DNA of 63,215 nt from an uncultured Bacilli bacterium (GCA_934202505.1 CAKPXW010000001.1:1-63215); one strand, 5' to 3'; shown: positions 53,046 to 61,932, numbered from the stretch's first letter. Notes: generated by a model not told the origin, from the letters alone. A program made the numbers and translations.

Positions 53046-54116
53046 TTAATATTTGATAACTACTTCATGTCCAGTTTTAGCTGATTCATAAATAGCATCT
53101 AATATTTTCATTAAAACTACTCCATCTTCAGCTGGCGCAAGACATTTAGCATGATTTACTATGCAATCATAGAAATGATTTATTTCATTAGCAAACATTA
53201 CTCCAAATACATCATCATTATCAATGATTGGAGTTATATTACACATATAATCATCTACATCTTTAAATATTTGTAGATTTGGTTCTACTTCTGCACCACC
53301 TTTTGTTCCAAAAGCTTCGAGTTTAGTAATGCTTTCTTTAATATTTAAAGTAAACGAAGCTTCAACTTCAAGAACACTTCCATTATCAAATCTAATCATA
53401 GCAATAGCACTATCTTCAACATCACAAATATCTTTGTTTGGATCATAATCTGCAGGATGATATCTATTAATACCTTTAATATAATTTTTATCGCCCAATT
53501 TATTAAATGTTGCTCCATAAACAGATACTGGTAATGGTCTTCCCATTAAATATCTTGATAAATCAATTACATGAACACCTAAATCAATAAGTGGTCCACC
53601 ACCAGATCTTTTTTTATCAGCAAACCATCCACCTGGATTACCTATTCTTCTTGTGTAAGTTGCTTTCATTAAATAAATATCACCAAAAGTATCTGATTTT
53701 ATAAAATCTTGCACTGTTTGTGTAGTTTTAGCAAAACGTTTTACAAATCCTACTTGTAAAACAACACCTTGTTTTTTTGCTTCATCAGCCATTTCTTGAG
53801 CTTGTTTGCTATCCATTGCCATAGGCTTTTCACATAAAACATGTTTTTTTGCTTTTAAAGCTTTCATCGTACATTCATAATGTCCATTATTCCATGTACA
53901 AACACTTACAGCTTCAATATCTTCTTGCTTTAACATTTCATCAATAGAGCCATAATAATGTTCAATATTATAATCTTTTGCATATTTTTTGGCTCTTTCT
54001 AGATTAATATCACAACAAGCAACAATTTTGATATTTGGGTTTTTTTGATAAGATTGTGTGTGACTATGTGAAATACTTCCACAGCCTACAATAGCAACAT
54101 GTAGAATCTTATTCAT
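53046..54116 (-). CDS. Gfo/Idh/MocA-family oxidoreductase
   Basis: ATG 54116 with GGAGG 8 nt upstream gives 356 aa. The N-terminal Rossmann fold has IVGCGSISHSH and VSVCTWNNGHYE, and the catalytic EKPMA lysine is present. Later come the GGGPLIDLGVHVIDL and C-terminal beta-sheet domain. These NAD(P)-dependent enzymes oxidise sugars, inositol or similar polyols. Its ribosome binding site lies within the last codons of the upstream RCC1-like gene, 1 nt before its ATG, so the two are coupled. Confidence 0.9.
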   Translation of the reverse strand: MNKILHVAIVGCGSISHSHTQSYQKNPNIKIVACCDINLERAKKYAKDYNIEHYYGSIDEMLKQEDIEAVSVCTWNNGHYECTMKALKAKKHVLCEKPMAMDSKQAQEMADEAKKQGVVLQVGFVKRFAKTTQTVQDFIKSDTFGDIYLMKATYTRRIGNPGGWFADKKRSGGGPLIDLGVHVIDLSRYLMGRPLPVSVYGATFNKLGDKNYIKGINRYHPADYDPNKDICDVEDSAIAMIRFDNGSVLEVEASFTLNIKESITKLEAFGTKGGAEVEPNLQIFKDVDDYMCNITPIIDNDDVFGVMFANEINHFYDCIVNHAKCLAPAEDGVVLMKILDAIYESAKTGHEVVIKY

Positions 54117-54117
54117 A

Positions 54118-55425
54118 TTAATTACCTCCATTTCCATAATAACGATTATAACGTTTACTTAATTCTATATATGATAAGATAAAGTACAATATTATCATAG
54201 CACAAACAAATAAACTAAAGTATCTTTGAATGTAATAAACAAAATAATTTATATACATTCCTTGAAATTTTGAACTTTTTTTATCATACAAATACAACTT
54301 TCCCTTTTTTAAAAGAAAAGTTCCATTGCTACTACTATAAAAATAGTTAGCTTTTTTGTTTATTTCTTTTATTGTAAGGTAATCATTAGTACTATCAATT
54401 TTTATATCTCCTATATATGATAAATTATCAGAGTCTTTAATAATAAATGCATACCTTCCTGTTGAATAAATCTCTTCTATATTTTTTGAATTTGGTATCT
54501 CAGTAATAATATTACTATTTGAAAATAATAAATTTTTCTCATCAATTCCAAATAATTTATTATCATATGTCAATAAAATACAAGAATAATCAATAGTTAC
54601 TATTTGTTTTACATTTTTAATTAAATCATTTTCTTGCTTACTATTTTCTATATTTAATTTATAAATAGTAAATATATATTCTTCATCTATTACTTCTTTT
54701 TGATTTAAACTTTCTGTTTCTAAATAAATGTAGTTTAATGTATCATTTTGATTTACATAATATATTTTACTTTCTATTTTTTCACCAATCATTTTGGAAG
54801 TAGCAACAAATGCATATTTTATATTTTTTATATTTAAGTTTATTTTATATATTTCATTATCTTGCAAGTACATGTAAATTAAATTATTATCTTTATCTTT
54901 TATAAGAATATTTTCAGCTACATTATATATTTCACTAACATTTTTAAATAATAACTTAAACTCTTTAGTATAATTTGATAAAAAATATACATCTCCATTA
55001 TTTAATAATACTAGTGTATAGCCTTTTTCGCCATTTACATTATCAGCATATCCTTTAACATCGATTATTTTACTAGGAAAACTATAATTTAATTTTATAA
55101 AATTATACTCATGTGCTGTTGCATCACCATATGCATTTGAAACATTTTTTATATTGCTATATTTATTTAAATGTGAAGAATCAAAACTTTTATTTTGACT
55201 ATAATATAAATTATTCTTTTTACTAACTAAATAAGTTGTATCATTATTATTAGAAGTTATAAAATCTATTTTTTCCATTGAAAAATCATTTCTAACTCCT
55301 TTAGAATAATAGCAAACTGGAAGCAAAGATAAAATAAAAGCAATCAAAAAAAAGCAAAAAAAGATAAAGGCTATTTTTGTGTTTTTTTCTTTTATATAAA
55401 TTGTAAAATTACTTTCTTTTCTCAT
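54118..55425 (-). CDS. Membrane-anchored RCC1/propeller-like protein
   Basis: The 435-aa protein has one N-terminal helix (about 16-37), a large outside part of about 340 residues and one C-terminal helix (about 400-422). The outside part is made of short repeats with hydrophobic-x-L-x(2)-D/N-G/N-x-L/V-Y/F pattern, e.g. TLVLLNNGDVYFLS, ILLTYDNKLFG and TFLLKKGKLYLYD. They resemble RCC1 propeller blades. Rich in Asn, Lys, Tyr and Ile. No recognised catalytic motif. Its end is coupled to the oxidoreductase gene. No SD is visible before its ATG. Confidence 0.6.
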   Translation of the reverse strand: MRKESNFTIYIKEKNTKIAFIFFCFFLIAFILSLLPVCYYSKGVRNDFSMEKIDFITSNNNDTTYLVSKKNNLYYSQNKSFDSSHLNKYSNIKNVSNAYGDATAHEYNFIKLNYSFPSKIIDVKGYADNVNGEKGYTLVLLNNGDVYFLSNYTKEFKLLFKNVSEIYNVAENILIKDKDNNLIYMYLQDNEIYKINLNIKNIKYAFVATSKMIGEKIESKIYYVNQNDTLNYIYLETESLNQKEVIDEEYIFTIYKLNIENSKQENDLIKNVKQIVTIDYSCILLTYDNKLFGIDEKNLLFSNSNIITEIPNSKNIEEIYSTGRYAFIIKDSDNLSYIGDIKIDSTNDYLTIKEINKKANYFYSSSNGTFLLKKGKLYLYDKKSSKFQGMYINYFVYYIQRYFSLFVCAMIILYFILSYIELSKRYNRYYGNGGN

Positions 55426-55440
55426 ATAAATATAATATTT

Positions 55441-55464
55441 AAAAAGGTACTATTCATGTACCTT
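55441..55464 (-). terminator. Terminator of jag
   Basis: AAGGTAC (55444-55450) pairs with GTACCTT (55458-55464), T-run on the minus strand, just after the jag stop. It closes the rpmH-rnpA-yidC-jag operon. Confidence 0.88.
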
Positions 55465-55465
55465 C

Positions 55466-56095
55466 TTATTCTTCATTTTTATTTACTTTATTTTCAACAT
55501 ATTCAATAGTAATATGCCTATCTTTTCCTTCACCAACAGAAATTGTTCGAACATTTCTAAAACCTACTAATGCATTATGAATAACTCTTCTTTCATCAGC
55601 ACTCATAGGTTCTAAAGATGCAGTTATTTTTGTTTTACTTACTTTTATTGCTTCTCTTTTAGCTATGGATTTTAATTTTGCATATTTATCTTCTTTATAA
55701 TCATTAATGTCAAGTAAGATTCTAATTCTTTTCTTAAATGTAGTGCTAGCAGCACAACGACATAATTCATTTAAAGCTTGTAATGTGTGTCCATTTTTAC
55801 CAATTAATATGGAATTATTACTAGAAACAATTTTAATTCTAATTAATCCTTCTGTAAATGATGGAGTTAATTTAACATCTAAGCCTATTTTAGTAATAAT
55901 AGTTTGTAAATAATCCAAAACAAAATCAATAATCATTGCATCTGAATAGCAAGTTATTTCAACAGATTTGATTCTTCCAAATAGGCCTTTATTTTCGACT
56001 TCATTTACAACATAAATGTTTTCTTCTGGAACCTTTAACTCACTGCTTGCAAGTTTTAAAGCCTCCAATCTTGTTTTACCAACAAAAGTTTTCAT
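55466..56095 (-). CDS. jag: RNA-binding protein Jag/KhpB
   Basis: The 209-aa protein has a Jag-N domain (1-50, with the conserved NKGLFGRIKS), a KH domain with ILIGKNGHTL (GxxG), and an R3H domain with MSADERRVIHNAL. KhpB with KhpA binds RNAs involved in cell-wall and division control. It follows yidC by 16 nt as in most Bacillota. AAGGAG site present. Confidence 0.95.
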   Translation of the reverse strand: MKTFVGKTRLEALKLASSELKVPEENIYVVNEVENKGLFGRIKSVEITCYSDAMIIDFVLDYLQTIITKIGLDVKLTPSFTEGLIRIKIVSSNNSILIGKNGHTLQALNELCRCAASTTFKKRIRILLDINDYKEDKYAKLKSIAKREAIKVSKTKITASLEPMSADERRVIHNALVGFRNVRTISVGEGKDRHITIEYVENKVNKNEE

Positions 56096-56111
56096 ATTTA
56101 ATCGACTCCTT

Positions 56112-57569
56112 TTATTTTGTTTTCACACCTTGAGGAATATTGATTGGTGTGTTATCATCTTTTTTTACTTTATAACGTCCTTTTTTTCCACCATTATTCA
56201 TAAAATGCATAATTAATGATTGAGCGGCACTAACTATTGCTGAAGCAATCCAATAAATTGACATTGTAACTGGCATTGTAAATCCCATAAATAAAATCAT
56301 AATAAGCATTATATTACTCATCATATTTGTCTTTCTTTGTTGTTCTTTTGCTTCACGAGTCATTCTCTTACTATTTAAGAATTGTGGAAGTTTCATTGTT
56401 AATATTTGAGAAGCAGCCATTAATAAGAAAATAATTAAAGCACCAACTTTAAAGTTCCCTATAATATAAGAACTTAATGTATTTCCCATAACAACTCCAC
56501 CAAATAATGTACCTATTCTTAATACTCCAAGATACATAACTGCACGATACATAGCAATAAATACAGGGAAAGTTATTAATAAAGAGATAAATGGAGCAAA
56601 TGGCTTAACTCCATATTTTTTATATAATGCCATCATTTCCATAGACATTCTTTGTTTTTGCTCTGGAGTTGGATTTTGACCATACTTAGCTTGTAAAGCT
56701 AACATTTCAGGTTGAATATCTTGCATTTTTTGTGTACTAGTTTGTGATTTGAATGTTAATAAGAAAATTGTGGCTTTGATTACAATTGTTACTACAAGAA
56801 TAGCAAACATTTGCATTAATCCATTTCCTGCAAGACCGCCAAATAATTTAACAAATAAATTAATAAGTGCAGCCATTGGATAAACGAATAATCCTGTTAA
56901 AAATCCTGCATCCCAAGCCATCTTCCAAGATGTTTTTCCAATAGTTATTCCTGTTTCTGGATCTTTGAAATTATCATGGAAAACAATACATGCTTTTGAA
57001 TGAGATTGCATTCTTCTACTTACAGGTGTTAATTTTGCACCATTATGAGCACTTTCGTCTTCACTATCTTTATTCATATCATTCAATTTTGTGTAATATT
57101 TGTTTCCTGCAGCTACTACAACATCATTTAAGTAACTTTCAGCAGCTGATGAATCTTGTATGCTATTATTGATGGTTTCTTTAACAATACTATTAAATTG
57201 TTTTTCACCATAATATGGATTTTTATTTTCTCCATTATAATAAGTAAATAAATAATGGGCATTTGAATAGTTAACATCATCATCTGCTACAATTTTTAAT
57301 GTATTGCCTTCTTCATCATAAACATATTTATTACTAAAAATGGAATACTTTACTTCTTCTTTTTCGTCCTTATTTGGTTGATATGCTTCATATACATATT
57401 GTTCAACATAAAATCTTCTAATTTGTGAGAAAGTGTTTGTTCCATCAACTGTTGCTTCACCACAAACTTCACCATCATAATACTTACTACCAGAACATGA
57501 TGTCATTGAAAATACAAAGATGAAAGAAAATAAAGTGGCTATTAGCATTTTTATTCTATTTTTTTTCAT
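56112..57569 (-). CDS. yidC: Membrane protein insertase YidC, long lipoprotein form
   Basis: I take ATG 57569 (485 aa), 10 nt after AAGGAG; the ATG at 57575 is only 4 nt after it. The protein has a lipoprotein signal ending FSMTSC (Cys25) and an outside region of about 190 residues. The five-helix YidC core starts near residue 220 and has the hydrophilic-groove Arg region. A basic tail (GGKKGRYKVKKDD) follows. YidC inserts membrane proteins alone or with Sec. The outside part is much longer than in Bacillus SpoIIIJ (about 260 aa in total). The start lies within the end of rnpA. Confidence 0.92.
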   Translation of the reverse strand: MKKNRIKMLIATLFSFIFVFSMTSCSGSKYYDGEVCGEATVDGTNTFSQIRRFYVEQYVYEAYQPNKDEKEEVKYSIFSNKYVYDEEGNTLKIVADDDVNYSNAHYLFTYYNGENKNPYYGEKQFNSIVKETINNSIQDSSAAESYLNDVVVAAGNKYYTKLNDMNKDSEDESAHNGAKLTPVSRRMQSHSKACIVFHDNFKDPETGITIGKTSWKMAWDAGFLTGLFVYPMAALINLFVKLFGGLAGNGLMQMFAILVVTIVIKATIFLLTFKSQTSTQKMQDIQPEMLALQAKYGQNPTPEQKQRMSMEMMALYKKYGVKPFAPFISLLITFPVFIAMYRAVMYLGVLRIGTLFGGVVMGNTLSSYIIGNFKVGALIIFLLMAASQILTMKLPQFLNSKRMTREAKEQQRKTNMMSNIMLIMILFMGFTMPVTMSIYWIASAIVSAAQSLIMHFMNNGGKKGRYKVKKDDNTPINIPQGVKTK

Positions 57570-57912
57570 TAACATTAATCTCCTTATTTATAAATGAGTT
57601 GTATACTTTTTTAAGCATTTCAAGATTTTCTTGAAAGGTGTATTGTAAATAATTTTGTCTTACTACAATCACTATATCTATTTTTAAAGAAAAATCAATA
57701 ACTTGTTTTACGATTTCTCTTACTTGTCTTTTTGTTTTATTTCTTATAACAGCGTTCCCAATTTTTTTTCCTACAGAAATACATATTCTTGCATTATTAT
57801 TTGAATCATTAAATCCATAATACATAATGTAATTACTATTTTTTACACATCTTTTTTTAGCAACTAATTTCCCTATTTCTTCATTTCTTTTTAAGCGAAA
57901 ATTTTTTTTCAT
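57556..57912 (-). CDS. rnpA: Ribonuclease P protein component
   Basis: The 118-aa protein has the RnpA pattern: FRLKRNEEIGKL, RICISVGKKIGNAVIRNKTKRQVREIV (the RNR motif) and a basic surface. It helps the RNase P RNA mature tRNA 5' ends. It lies between rpmH and yidC in the conserved order. Last codons overlap the yidC start by about 14 nt and contain its SD. Confidence 0.95.
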   Translation of the reverse strand: MKKNFRLKRNEEIGKLVAKKRCVKNSNYIMYYGFNDSNNNARICISVGKKIGNAVIRNKTKRQVREIVKQVIDFSLKIDIVIVVRQNYLQYTFQENLEMLKKVYNSFINKEINVNEKK

Positions 57913-57930
57913 GTTTCTCTCCTAAAGATG

Positions 57931-57961
57931 GAAAAAGCCACTAACGATGACGCTAGTGGCT
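57931..57961 (-). terminator. Hairpin between rpmH and rnpA
   Basis: AGCCACTA (57936-57943) pairs with TAGTGGCT (57954-57961), with further pairs inside. On the minus strand TTTTT and then CC follow. As a partial terminator it would make more rpmH mRNA than rnpA mRNA. Confidence 0.8.
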
Positions 57962-57969
57962 AAACCTTA

Positions 57970-58104
57970 TTAAGCTGTTAGAACTTTTCTTTTCTTGTTT
58001 CTTCTTCTAGCAATTACTTTTCTGCCATTTGGTGTTGCCATACGAGCACGAAAGCCATTGACATTTTTATGTTTTCTTTTACTTGGTTGATAAGTTCTTT
58101 TCAT
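57970..58104 (-). CDS. rpmH: 50S ribosomal protein L34
   Basis: ATG 58104 to TAA 57970 encodes 44 aa that is plainly L34: [14 protein letters not shown] start, then [15 protein letters not shown] and a basic [12 protein letters not shown] end. It is a ribosomal protein of the large subunit. GGAGG lies 9 nt upstream. The promoter is just upstream, next to oriC. Confidence 0.97.
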   Translation of the reverse strand: MKRTYQPSKRKHKNVNGFRARMATPNGRKVIARRRNKKRKVLTA

Positions 58105-58138
58105 CTTTCATATACCTCCGTTTACATTACGCGGTTAG

Positions 58139-58167
58139 ATTATATAACTTTTTTGCTTTTAAGTCAA
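58139..58167 (-). promoter_or_regulatory. Promoter of rpmH
   Basis: On the minus strand TTGACT (58162-58167) and TATAAT (58139-58144) are separated by 17 bp, immediately before the rpmH leader. Confidence 0.88.
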
Positions 58168-58189
58168 ATAATATATAAATATTATTATT

Positions 58190-58345
58190 ATTTTTTTTAT
58201 TGTTGACAATTTGTGGAAACACACTTATCCACAAGTATTTTTTGTTGATAACATGTTGATATTTGTGGGTTTTTGTGGATAACTCTTTCTTTTTTTCAAA
58301 AATATTAAAAAAATATTTTGTTTTCCACAATCATATGTTACAATG
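58190..58345. other. oriC, upstream DnaA-box cluster
   Basis: Two perfect DnaA boxes, TTATCCACA at 58225-58233 and its reverse TGTGGATAA at 58274-58282. Nearby near-matches are TGTGGAAAC (58212), TGTTGATAA (58243-58251) and TTTTCCACA (58321-58329, beside the dnaA start region and a TACAAT box at 58339). Together with the box pair and AT-rich element downstream of dnaA this forms a bipartite origin. DnaA could also repress its own gene here. Confidence 0.85.
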
Positions 58346-58378
58346 CGTATGCTTTTTATTAAAGGGGGTGTATCTTTT

Positions 58379-59749
58379 ATGTTAGAGGAAAGTAATAACA
58401 CGGTTAAAAAAATATGGGATGAAATATTATTTAAAATTCAAAGTGAATTAGATATTAATGCTTATAATACTTTTTTTCTTCCTATAATTCCTTATGGCAT
58501 AGAAGATAATAAATTTATTATTCTTGCGCCTTCTCGTTTTGTTAAAGAAGTTATTTCTTCACCTAAATTTTCTTTGAAAATAAATGACTGCTTAAAAGAT
58601 ATCACTAATACTGATTTTAAAATAGAAGTCAAAGAAAAAACTGAATTTGAAAATGAAAATGTCGTTCCTCAACCAGTTATCACCAAAAAAGAAAATAAAT
58701 TATCTAGTAATTTAAATCCACAATTTATGTTTGATAACTTCGTTGTAGGACCATCAAATAGAGAATGTTATGAAGCTTCTTTAGCAGTGGCTTTAGAACC
58801 TGGGAAATTTTATAATCCTTTATTTATTTATGGCCGTTCTGGTATTGGAAAAACCCACCTTTTACATGCCATAGGTAATTATTGTAAAATGAATTCTAAC
58901 CGTACTATGAATATATATTATACTACAGCAAATGATTTTGTTGATGAATTTATGCGTTCAAGTCAAAATAAAGATATCGAATCGTTAAGAGCTAAATTTA
59001 GGAGTATTGATATGCTTTTATTGGATGATGTTCAATTCCTTGCAGGAAAAGAAAAAACTGGGGAAGTTTTCTTCTATATATTTAATGATTTATTTAATGA
59101 AAAAAAGCAAATTGTTTTAACAAGTGATAGAAATCCTAATGATTTAAGAGGACTTGAAGATCGTCTTGTAAGTAGATTTGCTAGTGGACTTACTGTTGGA
59201 ATGAATGCTCCTGAATATGAAACAGCTTGTGCTATTTTAAGAAGAAAAATAAGTGCTAAAAATTTTGATTTAAAAAATATCGATGATGAAGTTTTAAATT
59301 TTATAGCCCAAAATTATTCAGCTGATGTAAGACAACTAGAAGGTGCTTTAACTAGATTATTCTTTTATGCAACAACAATCAATAAATCTGAATTTATAAC
59401 TTTAGATTTAGCTATGGAGGCTTTAAAAAATATATCTCGTCCAAAAGGAGTTTCAACAAATGTGACTTGTGCTACTATAAAAGAGACAATTTGTGATTAC
59501 TATGGAATTAATAATTCTCAACTTATTGGATCAAGCCGAGTAAAAAAATTAACCGATCCAAGATTTATTGCTATATATCTTTGTAGAAACATGATCAATA
59601 TGACATTTGAAGAAATTGGCTCAGAATTTGGTAATCGTGATCATTCAACAATTATGAATGCTTGTTTAAAAATAGAAAAGTTAATAAAAGAAGATTCAGC
59701 ATATGCTTTAGTTGTCAACAAAATTAAACATTTGATAACAAACAAATAA
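58379..59749 (+). CDS. dnaA: Chromosomal replication initiator DnaA
   Basis: ATG 58379 has AAAGGGGGTG upstream; an earlier in-frame ATG (58343) lies in the promoter. The 456-aa protein has domain I (start LEESNNTVKKIWDEI), the AAA+ domain with GRSGIGKTHLLHAI and MLLLDDVQFL, and domain IV with the DNA-binding DHSTIMNACLKIE signature. It binds DnaA boxes and opens oriC. Boxes flank it on both sides. Confidence 0.98.
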   Translation: MLEESNNTVKKIWDEILFKIQSELDINAYNTFFLPIIPYGIEDNKFIILAPSRFVKEVISSPKFSLKINDCLKDITNTDFKIEVKEKTEFENENVVPQPVITKKENKLSSNLNPQFMFDNFVVGPSNRECYEASLAVALEPGKFYNPLFIYGRSGIGKTHLLHAIGNYCKMNSNRTMNIYYTTANDFVDEFMRSSQNKDIESLRAKFRSIDMLLLDDVQFLAGKEKTGEVFFYIFNDLFNEKKQIVLTSDRNPNDLRGLEDRLVSRFASGLTVGMNAPEYETACAILRRKISAKNFDLKNIDDEVLNFIAQNYSADVRQLEGALTRLFFYATTINKSEFITLDLAMEALKNISRPKGVSTNVTCATIKETICDYYGINNSQLIGSSRVKKLTDPRFIAIYLCRNMINMTFEEIGSEFGNRDHSTIMNACLKIEKLIKEDSAYALVVNKIKHLITNK

Positions 59750-59753
59750 TATT

Positions 59754-59870
59754 TTATCAACAAATTAAATATAGTACTTTAAAAAAATACATATATATAT
59801 TATAATATATATGTACTTTTAAAAAAATACATTATCAACAAATCAACACTGCTTATTGTTATTATTATTA
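59754..59870. other. oriC, downstream box pair, palindrome and DnaA-trio candidate
   Basis: The gap to dnaN has TTATCAACA at 59754-59762 and 59832-59840, each one base from the DnaA box. The second is followed by AATCAACAC, then a GC-richer CACTGC, then six triplets TTA/TTG at 59853-59870. This is the order box, box, GC patch, DnaA-trios of the Bacillus unwinding element. Before it lie two near-identical direct repeats (59774-59792 and 59813-59832) and a palindrome with 11-bp arms (59788-59815), all AT-rich and likely the unwinding region. Confidence 0.7.
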
Positions 59871-59917
59871 TAAAAAAGTAATAAATAAAAAAAATAATAA
59901 ATAAAAGGAGAAAACAC

Positions 59918-61045
59918 ATGAAGTTAAAAATTAATCGTCAAGTTTTATTGAATAACTTAAGTAAAGTATCAAAAGCCGTAAATCCTAAAGTTCCTTTAAT
60001 CGCTCTTACAGGAATTAAATTTACATTATCAGAACATCAATTAGAATTGATTGGTAGTGATAGTGATTTATCTATAAAATGTGTAATTAAAGATGAAACA
60101 AATAATCAAAAAATAATGGAAATAGAAGAATTAGGTTCTATTGTTATTAATGAAAAAATAATTTGTGAAATTATTAGAAAAGTAGAATCTGAAATGGTAG
60201 AAATAGAAGTTGTTGATAATCTTGCTAAAATAAGATCTGATAAATCTATTTTCTCTGTTAATTGTATACCTGCTATTGATTATCCTAATATTTCCTTTGA
60301 AAGTGATGCATTAGGTGCTGAAATTTCTTTAGATGCTTTAGAATTAAAAAATACATTAGACCAAACATTATTTGCAACTAGTGATAAAGAAGCAAGAGCA
60401 ATACTTACAGGTTTAAATTTAAAATGTGATAGAGACACTTTAGAATGTGTTGCAACAGATACATTTAGATTATCTAAAAAAGTTATTGAAATAAAAGAAA
60501 ATGTTTCTTTTAATGTTATTGTTCCACGTTCTTCATTAGATGAAATAAATAAAATTATTGAATTAGGTAAAGAAGTTAAAATTAATATATCTGATAAAAA
60601 AGTTATCTTTGATTTAGATGATTGTATTATAAGTTCAAGAATTATCAGTGGTACTTTTCCTGATATTTCAAGATTAATTCCAAATGAATTTAGTCAAACT
60701 TTAAATATTTCTACAAGAGATCTTGTTGGAGCGGTAGATAGAGCATCTATTCTACTTACTGAAAAGAATAATGTAGTTAAGTTAAATATGAGTGCCGATG
60801 AAGTTTATGTGTCTTCAAAATCAATGGAACTTGGATATGCTGTTGAAAAAATTAATGAATATGGTTATGAAGGTGAACCATTAATGATTTCATTCTCAGC
60901 AAAATATTTATTAGATGCTATAAGAGCATTAAACAGCGAAGAAATATCTTTGAATTTTACAGGTGATATGAAACCAATAATTATCAAATCTAAAACTAAT
61001 CCAAATTTAATTCAATTAATATTACCTGTGAGAACTTATAATTAA
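59918..61045 (+). CDS. dnaN: DNA polymerase III beta clamp
   Basis: The 375-aa protein has the three-domain clamp pattern, with the ALTGIKF start region, LFATSDKEARAILTGLN and the C-terminal LPVRTYN. It forms the ring that holds DNA polymerase on DNA. AAGGAG site. The next gene begins 4 nt after its stop. Confidence 0.97.
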   Translation: MKLKINRQVLLNNLSKVSKAVNPKVPLIALTGIKFTLSEHQLELIGSDSDLSIKCVIKDETNNQKIMEIEELGSIVINEKIICEIIRKVESEMVEIEVVDNLAKIRSDKSIFSVNCIPAIDYPNISFESDALGAEISLDALELKNTLDQTLFATSDKEARAILTGLNLKCDRDTLECVATDTFRLSKKVIEIKENVSFNVIVPRSSLDEINKIIELGKEVKINISDKKVIFDLDDCIISSRIISGTFPDISRLIPNEFSQTLNISTRDLVGAVDRASILLTEKNNVVKLNMSADEVYVSSKSMELGYAVEKINEYGYEGEPLMISFSAKYLLDAIRALNSEEISLNFTGDMKPIIIKSKTNPNLIQLILPVRTYN

Positions 61046-61049
61046 AAAA

Positions 61050-61823
61050 ATGAATATTAGTAATAATTTTAAAGAGTTTATTTATAAAAAATTATTAAGT
61101 GATAAAAAAATATATAAAATATTATGCTCTTTAGATAATATTTATGAATATAACGAAAATGATTTTGCAATTGATTTAACATTATTTGCTAAAACATTAA
61201 CAATTAAATATTATAATAAAGAACTTGCTAAAAAATTTAGAGAAAGTATTAAAAGTAATAATTATGAAAATGCTTTTAATATTTTAATAAATGAATATTT
61301 GTATACAGCTATCGAAATAGAAATATCTTATAGTGATTTACCTGATAAATTAAATCGAAAAGTTCTTGTTCCTATTCGTTATAATATGGCAAATTTAATT
61401 TATTTAACATTGTCTTTATTTGGATGTATAGAAAGCAATAAATTTGCAGAGATTTTAGATGAAAAAAGTAATGAATATATTTTGATGAATGAAATAAATG
61501 ATAGATATAATTATGAAGATAATTTTAATATTGCAAATGATTTTTTTATAGCAAAGTTTATTCAAGATAATAAAAAAAGTACAATTATTTTTGATTATAA
61601 AAAAGATATAAAATTTAATTTAGAGTTTAAGAAAATTAAATTATTTTCTAAAAAATATGAATATCAATATTTTGTGAACATCTTATCAGCAACTGGTATT
61701 TCAATAAATCAAAAAGATAAATTTAATCTTAATAAAGATAAAATAGATACTTTAATGGAAAATATCTATTTAGATATTTATGAAATAGCAATAAACTATG
61801 AGACAATAGATTTTGATGATTAA
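61050..61823 (+). CDS. Unknown protein following dnaN
   Basis: The 257-aa protein is rich in Asn, Lys, Ile and Tyr, without signal peptide or membrane helix. I see no recognised motif. It starts 4 nt after dnaN with no SD, so it depends on coupling to dnaN. In most Bacillota this slot holds yaaA and recF, neither of which it resembles in start or motifs (no Walker A). It ends at its own terminator. A lineage-specific replication or unrelated gene are both possible. Confidence 0.7.
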   Translation: MNISNNFKEFIYKKLLSDKKIYKILCSLDNIYEYNENDFAIDLTLFAKTLTIKYYNKELAKKFRESIKSNNYENAFNILINEYLYTAIEIEISYSDLPDKLNRKVLVPIRYNMANLIYLTLSLFGCIESNKFAEILDEKSNEYILMNEINDRYNYEDNFNIANDFFIAKFIQDNKKSTIIFDYKKDIKFNLEFKKIKLFSKKYEYQYFVNILSATGISINQKDKFNLNKDKIDTLMENIYLDIYEIAINYETIDFDD

Positions 61824-61844
61824 CATACTATATTTAAAAAAGTT

Positions 61845-61876
61845 AAAGACATTTTTTGTAAAATAATGTCTTTTTC
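61845..61876 (+). terminator. Terminator after the dnaA-dnaN operon
   Basis: AAAGACATT (61845-61853) pairs with AATGTCTTT (61865-61873), then T-rich. An outer pair, AGACAATAG (61801-61809) and CTATTGTCT (61876-61884), encloses it. Confidence 0.85.
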
Positions 61877-61932
61877 TATTGTCTATATAAATTTATAAGT
61901 ATAAAATTGAAATGAAAGGAAGAAATATTAAA

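Noticed and set aside
58127..58330. 67-codon minus frame in the origin region
   Set aside because: It covers DnaA boxes and the rpmH promoter, has no SD and a low-complexity Asn/Lys sequence; this is origin DNA.
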